A stretch of 64,000 bases of DNA from Smallanthus sonchifolius (lineage: Eukaryota > Streptophyta > Magnoliopsida > Asterales > Asteraceae), in contig CM042042.1 of the NCBI GenBank assembly GCA_023525975.1, positions 4,471,501-4,535,500 on the forward strand. The letters are read 5' to 3'. Shown piece after piece: positions 30,930 to 41,799 of this stretch. Position 1 is the stretch's first letter, and each line of letters opens with the position of its first letter. Position numbers and translations under genes: made by a program. The notes beneath the pieces were generated by a model. The model did not search any database. It saw nothing but the letters and a program-made list of their open reading frames with translations, and was not told where the DNA came from.

Positions 30930-32240
30930 TAAGGTGATTATGACGTTTTCATGTCACAGATAGTTTCTAGGTTTTGCTATAGTTGGACTGATATCGCACT
31001 CACCATCATAAATATCACCATGTTGTAAACCTTCAACACCCCAGGTCGGTTTGTTGAGCCAATTAACCAAACAATTGGTGTGCGTGTATTTGATTTGAAA
31101 CAAATAACCAGAAGTCTGTAGTTTCTAGTAGGGGTGTTCAAAGTCGGATATCCGAAAATTCGGATATCCGAATTTCGGATATCCGAAATTTTCGGATAGT
31201 GGATTTCACTATCCGAATCCGAATCCGAAATTTCGGATATCCGAATTTCGGATATCCGAAAATTCGGATACGGATTCGGATAGTGAAACGGATATCCGAA
31301 AATATAAAAAAAATAAAAAAATATATAAAAATAATATTTTTAAATTACAAAAACAATTAAAAACCTTAAAAAACATTAGAAATTATACATATAAAAATAT
31401 ATAAATATAATATATCGGGTTTTGATTCAAATTTTCTTATTTTTAAATAATAAAAACAATTAAAAAAAATATATAAATATAATATTTCGGATATTCGGAT
31501 ATCCGAACTATCCGAAATATCCGAAAATCACTATCCGAATTCGAATCCGAAAATTCGGATATCCGAATTTCGGATATCCGAAATTTCGGATAATTCGGAT
31601 TCGGATTTTCGGATAATTCGGGTTCGGTTTCGGATTCGGATTTTTTTGAACACCCCTAGTTTCTAGGTATACAACAATGGTGATGTCTATGAGGGTGAGT
31701 TTCATATCAAATTAATTATCACTACTTCAAAGAGGAGATGTAGATTATATGTAGGCTTCCTAATTCTACCTCATTCATTTAGGTGATATAATGATTATTT
31801 TGTTTTGAAATGAGGTGATATAATGATTATAAGAAGTAAATCAAAATTATAAGAGATGCTAAAGGTTCGAAATTTAAAACATATTCGAATAAAGGGGTTA
31901 ATTTGAAATATAGAAGATTAGATAATAAGAAGCAAATATTATATAATCGAATCCATGAGTTAAACATATTTTTGCATAACCTACACGGAACGTATGGTGG
32001 GATTTGTTTTGAAGATTTGTATGATTTTCATATTAGACCCTTGCTTTCAAACATGTTGCATTAGTTTTAAGGTGCATTTTAATATTAAATTCAAACTAAA
32101 AGGGCTAGTGTGCAACTTTAATTAAAAAAAGCAAATTACATGAAATCATACCAATCTAAAATATTTAAAACAAATCCACCATGTAAATTATATCTCCACT
32201 TTCAAATATGTTGCATTAGTTTTAGGGTGCATTAAAATTT
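30930..32240. repeat. Variant foldback left arm, interrupted by hAT element
   Basis: Begins at the family terminus ATGACGTTTTCATGTCAC. A minus-strand MORN exon 1 piece (about 31005-31080) and plus-strand piece (31667-31705, reading VYNNGDVYEGEF) are separated by the hAT miniature element at 31129-31658. Then the variant outer sequence (TTAGGTGATATAATGATTA to CATGTAAATTATATC). Parallels: 45061-45840, 56896-57430, 61826-62195. Confidence 0.7.
31129..31658. mobile_element. hAT-type miniature element (530 bp), TSD GTTTCTAG
   Basis: Perfect 14-bp terminal inverted repeats TAGGGGTGTTCAAA and perfect 8-bp duplications GTTTCTAG at 31121-31128 and 31659-31666. The subterminal 170 bp at each end is filled with CGGATATCCGAA-type palindromes; the centre is AT-rich. 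Paralogous arms at 45230 and 62010 are empty at this site. The ORF 31508-31705 is a product of the repeats. Confidence 0.9.
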
Positions 32241-32639
32241 GCCAAACTATCAAACGACTGATTTTTTATTATCATTATTTCAAAGAGCATATTCAAATAG
32301 TATTTCCTAAATCCCGATTATGTGATTAAACCATGAAAGTTATGAACCCTATCCATCCATTTTAGCTGACTCTGTGACTCCTATCCATTGTGGTCGTGTG
32401 TAAACCATAGTGTCTTTTTTATTTAGTCTACTGACTTCTAAGTATTCGAATACCTAAGGTTACGGGCGTACAGTTTTGATCCTAAGATACACGCTATAAC
32501 TTATAGCCTGTAAATTAAGTTACTGTTTTCTATATTACAATCGTGTGAATAATATATTGATTTATTATTTGTATTCATGTATGCTTAGGGTGGTATGTTT
32601 TACATCTAATAGTCATTTTGTTAGGGATATGTTATTCGT
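32241..32639. other. Non-coding, duplicated at 45840-46250 and 57430-57800
   Basis: Shared phrases include TTATGTGATTAAACCATGAA and GTGGTCGTGTG, also found around 1600-1650. No ORF with support. Confidence 0.5.
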
Positions 32640-32900
32640 ACACCTAATCCGATACTTTGACCCCTTACATACGAGCCATATGTAAGCATACAGGTCATAC
32701 ACGACTCATATGCAAGACAAGTTCGGCATTAGTCTAATCAGTCGTTCATGTCTCTTTATACGACTCATATGTACACATACGAGTCATGTGTGTGGCGTAC
32801 CCTATAAGACTCATAAACACACATACGAGTCATATGTGCCCCATATGACTTATATACACACATACGAGTCGTATGTGTGGTGTCCAAAGAATCAAATATT
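32640..32900. repeat. Array of CATACGAGTCATATG-type palindromic repeats, copy 1
   Basis: ATACGACTCATATG and its complement recur about ten times. One perfect palindrome with 11-bp arms CACACATACGA around a G is at 32857-32879. The second copy is at 46250-46445. The overlapping frames with HTYESY repeats are by-products. Confidence 0.75.
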
Positions 32901-32994
32901 ACAAAAATGCTAAATCACAACGTTAAGAGAGAATGTACGAGTCACGTATAGAAGCGTTTACCGGTGCAGTAGAAAATACGAAAACTCAAGTATT

Positions 32995-33180
32995 CTACGC
33001 TTTTGGATTATAAATTTTATAGTTAATTTTTAATTTTATAGTTTAATTGTAATTTTTATAGTTAATTTGTATTTTTTTTATAGTAAAATTGTATTTTTTA
33101 ATACTTAAATTGTTATTTTTATAGTTAAATTGTTAATTTTATACTTACTTTGTAATTTTATTGTTAATTTGTAAAAAAGA
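32995..33180. repeat. AT-rich degenerate tandem repeat (TTATAGTTAAATTG)
   Basis: About ten degenerate units of TTTTATAGTTAATTTGTA type. Repeated at 46570-46715 with different unit numbers. Confidence 0.7.
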
Positions 33181-33329
33181 ATTATGTTTACACGATTCAT
33201 ATGATCATATATGGGCCGTATAGTTGGGTATATTACCCATTTATGACTAATTTGAAGTTGATATGGGTCATATTGTCTCATACGACTAGTATATGGACTG
33301 TTCATAACAAAAATTGGCCGGATTCAACC

Positions 33330-33925
33330 CATTTTACTTAAAAAATCCAGATATGGTTCATAAATGAAGACAACCATCGCCCGAAACTCGCCAAACACTC
33401 ACCAAAAAGATGGTTAAAAACCGGTCAGAGTGACAGGGAGATGAAAGAAGGGTCAGACCTGCTTATTTGTTGCAATACATTTTGGTTCTTATTTTATGTT
33501 TCAATTTTTTGTTCAAAACAAGAACAAGAAGTTTAGTTTAGGTTGAAATGATGTCGTTAATTGGTATATTCTACAATTTTAATTATTTTTTTGCCAAAAT
33601 GAAGTTGTTGGAATTATAACCGAAAAACTGAGTGGTTCAAAATTTGGACACCGTATCACCTAAAGGTGAAGATGTATAATTGTGTGATCAATTTTGGGGG
33701 AAATGGTGGTGGCCCATGAAACCCACATCAAACAACATTAATCGAAGTTACCATAATATGTGTGAAGTTCGTCAAAAAAAATTGTACCAAATTCCATGGT
33801 AATTTCACATCACCTTAGTATTTTTGAATGTTGGTGCGAAGTCTGGATGCCCAAAAGGATTGTCTTTGTGACCTGGTACGGATGACATCAGCGGCTTGAT
33901 CCGGACTTGACTCACTCTAGATAGC
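33330..33925. repeat. Repeated block beta, copy 1
   Basis: Matches 39613-40399 and 46870-47675. It has no MITE insertion at GAAGTTGTTGGAATT (33601-33615), so it shows the empty site for the insertions at 39901 and 47185. Non-coding. Confidence 0.7.
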
Positions 33926-34615
33926 ATTTCATGTCACAAATAGTTTCTATGGTTTGGGTATGGTTAGACTGATATCGCATTCACCATCATAGATATCACC
34001 ATGCTGTAAACCTTCATAAACCCAGCCCCAGGTTAGTTCGTTGAGCCAATTAACCAAACAATTAGTGTGCCTGGATTTGATTTGCAACAAATAATCGGAA
34101 GGTTGTAGCTTCTAGATATACAGCAATGGAGATGTCTACGAGGGTGAGTTTCATATCAAATTAATTATCACTACTTTAAGGAGGAGTGTAGATTATATAT
34201 AAACTTCCTAATTCTACCTCATTTATTTAGGTGATATGATGATTATAAGAACTAAATCAAAGTTATAGGATTTAATTTCCTAAAGACTCGTAAGTTCAAA
34301 TTTTATAAGATAATAAAGTGATTAATATGTGTTATCCAAAATTGTATAGAAGATAAGATAATAACAAGAAAATATTATATAATCAAATCTTGAGGTAAAT
34401 ATTATATACGCACGGTGGGATTTTTTTTCAAGATATAGTATGATTTTCTTATTAGTCCTTTGCTTTTAAATTGAAATTACACACTAGCCCTTCTAATTTG
34501 AATTGAATTTTCATGCACTCTAACACTAATGCAACATATTTGAAGAGGAGGAATATTGTATATATGGTTAACTTACCATCATTAGTTTTAGGGTGCATTA
34601 AAATTCAATTAAAAT
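33926..34615. repeat. Foldback element left arm, truncated at centre
   Basis: Full left arm with MORN exon 1 pieces in opposed orientation (about 33985-34060 minus, 34115-34155 plus), outer arm sequence and the centre inverted repeat (CTAGCCCTTCTAATTTGAAT against TTAGGGTGCATTAAAATTC). It then joins copy C of the MORN pseudogene without a right arm. Confidence 0.7.
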
Positions 34616-34876
34616 TCACTAAAAAAACTAGCAAACGATTCATACAATGACCAGAGTTGGATCATCATAGTAATGCACACGGCTCTGGACCGCCTTAACG
34701 GCCGCCACCCTTGCTGTATTTGCCGCCCTGTTAGCAGCTGCCATTGCCCTACTCAGCTTCTCATCCACATTCACTGAAACCAATGCTTTGTCACCTAATC
34801 GTCTGGCTTCCTGGAAACCAACAATCAAAGATGATTTTACACCGGTTATTGTCATATAAAAGAGGGGTGTTTGCAA

Positions 34877-35139
34877 TGTTGGAAATCAGCCCTAAGAACA
34901 CATACACATAATTTGATCTCTACTAAGATCGACTCTTTTTATTGATAAAACTCAACTCACACTTTACAATTAATCCCTAACCATTTATTTATAATAAACT
35001 ATATACTAATCCTAACACAACTCAAACTCAATTAAATATTCAAATAAATAAACAAATTAACTTCTATTCTAGTATGAACTCAACCAAACAATTAATAAAC
35101 TAATATTAATAATTATTATTAATCAAGATTAATCCTTCA
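34877..35139. mobile_element. 263-bp solo LTR in MORN intron 2 (copy C)
   Basis: TGTTGGAAATC...AATCCTTCA. Right duplication TGGCA at 35140-35144; the left one is mutated to TGCAA (34872-34876), a change shared with copy E. Confidence 0.8.
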
Positions 35140-35422
35140 TGGCATTGCATTTGTCTAAGGTGATTATCTGATCATGGTGTCTGCATGTCACATATTGCTT
35201 CTAGCGTTTGGGTATAATGTGGATTGATGCTTTGAACAACAACGCCAAACACACCCATTCAATTTAGGAAGGATAATGAGATACATATGAAATTACCTTA
35301 ACCGCTTTAAGAACTTTGGCATGAGAAATCGACATAGGATAATGTGGATTGATGCTAAGAGCACCATCTTCCCAGTGACCCGATTGAGTGTTGCCATTTC
35401 TAAATGTATACAAACCGAACCC

Positions 35423-35584
35423 GATTGAGGATTCGAATTCCCTACACGAGCAAAAAAAAAGGCCCATATATATATATAATTTTTTAAAACCTCGAAAATT
35501 TTATATATATTATTTTTTTTGGCCCCTCAAAATGTTAGACCCACTACGATCGTGTTGCCCGCAGGCCCAATAGGCTGGCCCTGC
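35423..35584. mobile_element. Inserted remnant in MORN exon 2 (copy C)
   Basis: 162 bp between two parts of exon 2, matching 56002-56163. On the minus strand it starts near CAGGGCCAGCCTATTGGGCC. Copy B is continuous here. Confidence 0.55.
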
Positions 35585-35961
35585 CTCGTACCTTTGTCCA
35601 TTTGTGAAGTTGTATACACCAAAACCATGCATTTTATCGGCAAAATATTCCCCAGCATACATGTCACCATTTCTGCATCACCAAGTCACACCTAAGCTCC
35701 AATCTCATAAGCCTTAGATCATAAAACTTGAAACATAATCAAACTCATATACCTAGATGCTAAAATTAAACACTTTACAAATCTTGGTGAAGAATATTTG
35801 AACCATCAGTTGGTATCTTGTTTCAGAATGTTCTTTTTGTGTAATAATAACATTGTTTGTGGACAAATTATGAGAAAGAAATTGCAGAAAAAGAAAAAAG
35901 GATTTTTACTTGACGCTTTTGCACATATATGTACGTGGTTACATATTATTTTTTTTTGGAC

Positions 35962-37099
35962 GAACGGTTCCTACAATTATGACGTTTTCATGTCACAAAT
36001 AGTTCCTGGGGTTTGGGTATAGGTAGACTGATATCGCACTCACCATCATAAATATCACCATGTTGTAAACCTTCACCAACACAGCCCCAGGTCGGTTCAT
36101 TGAGCCAATTAACTAAACAATTGGTGTGCGTGTGTAATTGATTTGCAACAAATAACCGGAAGGCTATAATTTCTAGGTATACAACAATGGTGATGTCTAT
36201 GAGGGTGAGTTTGATATCAAATTAATTATCAGGGTGAGTTTAATATCAAATTAACTATCACTACTTCAAAGAGGAGATGTAGATTATATGTATGCTTCCT
36301 AATTCTACCTCATTTATTTAGGTGATATTATTGTTATAAGAACTAATTCAAAATTACAAGATTTAATTTGCTAAAGACTCGTAAGTTCAAATATTATAAG
36401 GTAAAGTGATTAATTTGTGTTATCCTAAATTGTATAGAAGATGATAATATTTTGTTGTTGTTATCTTTTCTACTTTAATAACCCAAAACGCATTAATCAC
36501 ATTATTTTATTAATAAACACCCATAGCTCTGTTAAGAGGCTATCAAGTTAGTTTGAAATTGATTTTATCAAAAACTGTATTTACCTCAAGATTCGGTTAT
36601 ATAATATTTTGTTGTTGTTACCATATTGATTTTCCTCAAGATTCGGTTATATAATATTTGACCTTACGAGTCTTTAGCAAATCTTATAATTTTGAATTTT
36701 GATTTAGTTCTAATAATCATCATATCACCTAAATAAATGAGGTACAATTAGGATTATTTATGAAGCTACAAATAATCTACTTCTGCTCTTTGAAGTGGTG
36801 ATAATAAAGAAAGTGAGTCATACGATTGTTTGACAATTTAATTTGATATGAAAATCACCCTCATAGACATCTCTATTGATGTATACCTACAAATTACAGG
36901 CTTCCCGCTATTTGTTGCAAATCAAATACACGCACACCAATTGTCTGATTAAATTGCTCAATGAACCGACTTAGGGATGGGTTAGTGAAGGTTTACAGCA
37001 TGGTGATATCTATGAAGGTGAGTACGATATCAGTCTAACTATATCCAAACCTTATAAACTACTTGTGACATGAAAACGTCATAATTATAGGAACCGTTT
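35962..37099. mobile_element. Foldback element FB-1 carrying MORN exon 1 fragments
   Basis: Both ends share the terminus GAACGGTTCCTACAATTATG (right end in reverse), continuing through TGACGTTTTCATGTCAC and MORN-derived sequence. Each arm has a minus-strand and a plus-strand MORN exon 1 fragment (36040-36120 and 36178-36215 in the left arm; about 36855-36895 and 36985-37025 in the right). The centre is shortened relative to FB-2. Long inverted arms with no transposase suggest a non-autonomous foldback or MULE-like element. Confidence 0.7.
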
Positions 37100-37454
37100 A
37101 TCAAAATATGTCCTATATAATAAACAAGTAAAAATTGGGACACTTGTCACTCTATGATTCCTCCTCAGGCTAAACCATTTATTTATTTAGACATTACACG
37201 CAGATCTTTTATGACCTGTTTTCCTTTAAGAAGAAACCCTAATTTTTCAACTTCATTCGCACTCCTCAACCCTTTCCTCTCCCATTCCTCCTCAGGCTAA
37301 ACCATTTATTTATTTAGACATTACACTCTATGATTTAATCTAACCCTAAAACATAAGAAAACAATCGCCGTTCATTCTGTGAAATTCTTTGTTATTCAAG
37401 ATGCGCAGATGAATATACCGTGAAGAACAATCGGAACGTAGATTGGCATTGCAG

Positions 37455-37547
37455 ATGAAGAGATTGGGAATCGTTTGTGTTCTTTTCTTGAGCCGTAAAC
37501 TATCATCATTATCTACATTCTTACGTGCGATCGGAGCCCTAAAACAG
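37455..37547 (+). CDS. Doubtful small ORF, first exon (MKRLGIVCVLFLSRK...)
   Basis: ATG-initiated frame of 31 codons running without a stop into a CAG|GTTTGT donor; splicing to 38075 would add two residues and a stop. The hydrophobic start could be a signal-like segment. The same frame is open at 58765 but broken in the second copy (about 42113-42150, T-run frameshift and TGA). I do not recognise it; it may be chance in a captured transcript. Confidence 0.2.
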
Positions 37548-38664
37548 GTTTGTGTAATCGCTACCATATCTATTCCGTTCTTTACAATATGTTACGAAGA
37601 TAAATATATCTGATTATAGGTGTTAAATGGAGCTATGTATTGAACTATGGCAGGTATATATAAAGCATGCACGTAGGTGGTTTATTTATTAGGTATAACA
37701 AACACAATTAATCTTCAATGCTATGTTATTGTCATACTGTTGCTTAGTAACCAATTTAGTGAACCATTAGCTAACTTTTCACATTTACCAGTTCGACTAA
37801 TTACCATAAAATAGAACCTTTTTATACCCATTCCAGTTTCATTAATGCATCTATTCTCTTTATGTTCTTCATACTTCTAATCAATTCTAATTTAATTAAC
37901 ACCAAGTCAAAATAATTTTCATAAGCTATTTTTTTTACTTTAAGTATATTTGGTTTATTTGTACATTTGCATGTTTGATCTGGAACCTATGCTTATGCAT
38001 GCAAAAATGGTTGAATTGTTACTATTTGCTTTAGATAAAAACAAAACTAACTAATTTTGTTTTTGTTTATGCAGATCTGTTGACCAAAGATTACAACTAT
38101 GACTACAAGTTTGTTTTATCTGTTGCTGGATAGGGGTTAATAATCCAGATTTCACATGTCACAATGCTTCCAATGGCTTAGGTTTTAATATATATTGTAA
38201 GTTATTTGATTGATCTTTCACCAATTTACAAAGAAATAAGATCAAGTGGGTGCATTCATGATTTGAATAGAGTATGGGAGCAAGTCATTTTTTGTATGAG
38301 CTTAAAATTACTGCAAGAAAAAAAAAATAGTCTTTAAGCGTTTCAACCTATTTAAATCGATCCCATTTTAGGGTTTTTTTATTTAAATTTGACACATTTT
38401 ATATAAAGCACATATCATATCGACTCATATATAAGTGAAGGGGTTGAACTTGCTACCTCGGTGTTTATATATTAAAGATCCATTTTTATTTTCATTTTTT
38501 ACTTATTTTTTTATGAGATTTGTTTTCTTGAATTAACATTTTGTTAATACAGGTATGGGTCAACAAAATATGGTCTTAGGCAGCTTCAATCTTCATTATT
38601 AAAAGATTTTAGAAAAATCCTCGGTTATTAATAGCAATGAAGAAGAATTTACAAAGGTTAAAAG

Positions 38665-39293
38665 TACGGTTGTAAACTAACCGAACCGAACCGAACGAAG
38701 CCTTGTTCGTGTTCGTTCGTTAAGCATTTAACTTGTTCATGAACGCTTCACGAACACTAACCGAACGAAATTTAATGTCCATGTTCGTTCATTAAGGAAA
38801 TGGATTTGTTCATGAACGGAACCGAACGAATGCTAGTTTGAGACTTTTGATGTCAACCCTAATATCTTTCGAAATAAACGCTTAATAAAATCATTTTAAT
38901 ATCAAGTTTTTTATACTTGAATCGTACTTTATTTAGTTAACTTTAGGGTAAAAAATAAAATAAAAATTAAAAAATATATAAAGTTTAGATAAAATAAAAT
39001 AGAAATAAAAAAAATATTTAATGAGCAACATATACAAATGACACATGAACGAACACGAATGTAAACGAACATAAATGAACGAATGTTAATAAACGAACAT
39101 TCATGAATATGTTACCGAACGTTCGCGAACACAATTGAACGAACGAGATCTCTGTTCATGTTCGTTCATTTAGTTAATCGGACAGAATTCCTTGTTCATG
39201 TTCGTTCATTTATTAAATGAACGAACATAAACGAACTTCCCGTCGAACGGTTCACGAACAATTCGCTAAACGTTCGGTTCGTTTATAACCCTA
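38665..39293. mobile_element. hAT-type miniature element (629 bp), TSD GTTAAAAG, copy 1
   Basis: Perfect duplications GTTAAAAG at 38657-38664 and 39294-39301; inverted ends TACGGTTGTAAAC and TAGGGTTATAAACG. Interior dense in GTTCGTTCA/TGAACGAAC repeats. Present at the same point in all three alpha blocks, so inserted before they were copied. Confidence 0.85.
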
Positions 39294-39420
39294 GTTAAAA
39301 GCATGCTTTTTAATCATCCTATTTTGATATAATATTTTGATATAATAGATAATATTAAACTTAGTACACTGTACAAAATATATATCAATTTCATACAACG
39401 TTTTTTTTTGTTAGCCACGT

Positions 39421-39612
39421 TAATGTCACCGCTTCAACCGTTTAATGTCTGTCTTACGTTGCAGAGCACGTGGCACCATTTCTAGTTAGATCTTAATTAT
39501 CATTTATGAAGAGGGCAATATAAAATAAATATTAATATTAGTACGATTAGGGTTCCTAAATGAACAAAGTTATAAATAATAATAATGTAATAAATATTAA
39601 TATTAGTACCAT
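39421..39612. other. AT-rich spacer after block alpha
   Basis: No gene; similar to 44095-44270. Confidence 0.5.
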
Positions 39613-40399
39613 TTTACTAAAAAAAATCCAGATATAGTTCATAAATGAAGACCACCATCGCCCGAAACTCACCAAACACTCACTAAAAAGATGGTTGAAA
39701 ACCGGTCAGAGTGACAAGGAGATGAAAGAAGGGTCAAACTTGCTTATTGGTTGCAATAAATTTTGGTTCTTATTTTATTTTATGTTTCAATTTTTTGTTC
39801 AAAACAAGAACAAGAAGTTTAGTTTAGGTTGAAATGATGTTGTCAATTGGTATATTCTACATTTTTAATTAGTTTTTTTTTTGCAAAAAAGAAGTTGTTG
39901 CTAGTGGCGGACCCGAAATTTTTTTTCATGATGGTCGGAAATTTTTGGGGTCGGTTGAGCAGTGATATATAACGTGCATTTAAAACTTTTTTTTCATTGA
40001 ATGGCAATCGGGGGACTATTTAAAAAATCTATGGGGGACGATCGAGATTTTAATATGTATTTTACACTATTTTTTTCAAAGAGGGCGGCTACCTATTTGT
40101 TACAGGTCGTTGGAATTATAACCGAAAAACTGAGTGGTTCAAAATTTGGACACCGTATCACCGTGGAGATGTATAATGGTGTGCTCAATTTTGGGGGAAA
40201 CGGTGGTGGCCCATGAAACCCACACCAAACAACATTAATCGAAGTTACCATTATGTGTGATGTTCATTCAAAAAAAATTGGACCAAATTCCATGGCATTT
40301 TTGAAGGTTGGTGTGAAGTCTTGATACCCATAAGGGTTGTCTTTGTGGCCTGGTACAGATGACATCATCGGCTTGGTCCGGACTTGAGTCACTCTAGAT
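39613..40399. repeat. Repeated block beta, copy 2
   Basis: Starts ACCATTTTACTAAAAAAAAT. Contains the insertion at 39901-40103 that copy 1 lacks. The 71-codon frame at 40001 lies across this insertion boundary and is not a gene. Confidence 0.7.
39901..40103. mobile_element. Small CTAGTGGCGGAC-type insertion (203 bp), copy 1
   Basis: The left end CTAGTGGCGGACC is typical of plant hAT/MITE ends. Flanks AAGTTGTTG and AGGTCGTTG may be a decayed duplication. The right end does not form a good inverted repeat, so it may be truncated. Same insertion at 47185-47380; empty site at 33605. Confidence 0.6.
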
Positions 40400-41764
40400 G
40401 GTGTTTTCATGTCACAAATAGTTTCTATGGTTTGGGTATAGTTAGACTGATATCGCACTCACCATCATAGATATCACCATGCTGTAAACCTTCATCGACT
40501 CAGCCCAAGGTCGGTTCGTTGAGCCAATTAACCAAACAATTAGTGTGCCTGGATTTGATTTGCAACAAATAACCGGAAGGCTGTAGCTTCTAGATATACA
40601 GTAATGGAGATGTCTACGAGGGTGAGTTTCATATCAAATTAATTATCACTACTTTAAGGAGAAGTGTAGATTATATATAAGGTTCCTAATTCTACCTCAT
40701 TTATTTAGGTGATATGATGATTATAAGAACTAAATCAAAATTATAAGATTTAATTTCCTAAAGACTCGTAAGTTCAAATTTTATAAGATAATAAAGTGAT
40801 TAATTTGTGTTATCCAAAATTGTATAGAAGATAAGATAATAACAAGAAAATATTATATAATCAAATCTTGAGGTAAATATTATATACGCAAGGTGGGATG
40901 TTTTTTCAAGATATAGTATGATTTTCTTATTAGTCCTTTACTTTTAAATTGAAATTACACACTAGCCCTTCTAATTTGAATTGAATTTTCATGCACTCTA
41001 ACGCTGATGCAACATATTTAAAGAGGAGGAATTATATATATATGGTTAATTTACTATCATTAGTTTTAGGGTGGATTAAAATTCAATTCAAACTAGAAGG
41101 GCTAATGTGTAACTTCATTTAAAAAATTAAATTGCATGAAAATCTTTCCAAATCTAAAATCTTAAAATTCAATTCAAACTAGATTGCTAGTGTCACATCT
41201 TTTTAATTATCTTGTTATCAAGTTAGTTTTGAAATTGATTTTGATTTTATCCAAAACTGTATTTACCTCAAGATTCGGTTATATAATATTTTGTTGTTGT
41301 TACCATGTTGATTTTCCTCAAGATTCAGTTATATAATATTTGACCTTACGAGTCTTTAGCAAATCTTATAATTTTGAATTTTGATTTAGTTCTAATAATC
41401 ATCTTATCACCTAAATAAATGAGATACAATTAGGATTATTTATGAAGCTACAAATAATCTACTTCTGCTCTTTGAAGTAGTGATAATAAAGAAAGTGAGT
41501 CATACGATTATTTGACAATTTAATTTGATATGAAACTCACCCTCAAAGACATTTCTATTGCTGTATACCTACAAACTGCAGGCTTCCCGCTATTTGTTGC
41601 AAATCAAATGAACGCACACCAATTGTTTGATTAAATTGCTCAATGAACCGACTTAGGGATGGGTTAGTGAAGGTTTACAGCATGGTGATATTTATGAAGG
41701 TGAGTACGATATCAGTCTAACTATACACAAACCTTATAAACTTCTTGTGACATGAAAACATCAT
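40400..41764. mobile_element. Foldback element FB-2 carrying MORN exon 1 fragments
   Basis: Best preserved of the family: a palindrome of about 1.36 kb. Left arm 40400 to about 41000 and right arm about 41195-41764 are inverted copies with indels. Ends GTGTTTTCATGTCAC and GTGACATGAAAACATC. Each arm has MORN exon 1 pieces on both strands (40465-40540 and 40595-40635; 41540-41575 and 41665-41705). The centre at 40950-41115 is a tighter inverted repeat around AAAGAGGAGGAATTATAT. Confidence 0.75.
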
Positions 41765-41799
41765 AATTATAGGAACCGTTAATCAAAATATATACTATA

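Larger units (their letters stand above)
34640..35672 (-). pseudogene. MORN-repeat pseudogene, copy C
   Basis: Exon 3 at 34640-34810 (intact frame, ends PTLVIV), exon 2 in two parts: 35297-35422 (FGLYTFRNG to LKAVK) and 35585-35672 (NGDMYAGEYFADKMHGFGVY, NFTNGQRYEG), separated by a 162-bp insertion. Intron 2 contains the 263-bp solo LTR. Exon 1 is missing: intron 1 sequence runs to about 35945 and then hits a foldback element. Confidence 0.82.
37103..39420 (+). repeat. Repeated block alpha, copy 1: spliced-looking captured unit
   Basis: Three copies (37103, 41800, 58420), each right after a foldback right arm. The start, CTATATAATAAACAAG, resembles Helitron 5' ends. It has a 5'UTR-like pyrimidine-rich start (37220-37300), a GT donor at 37548, an AG acceptor before 38075 and another before GTATGGGTCAAC at about 38553. 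No recognised protein. Ends beyond the embedded hAT element in an AT-rich tail. Confidence 0.55.

Noticed and set aside
32710..32913. ORFs with repeated HTYESY motifs (also 46146-46476)
   Set aside because: They are translations of the palindromic CATACGAGTC repeats and have no independent support.
37346..37567. 73-codon minus ORF, also at 58656-58877
   Set aside because: Runs antisense across the exon/intron junction of block alpha, is not kept in the second copy, and has no recognised motif.
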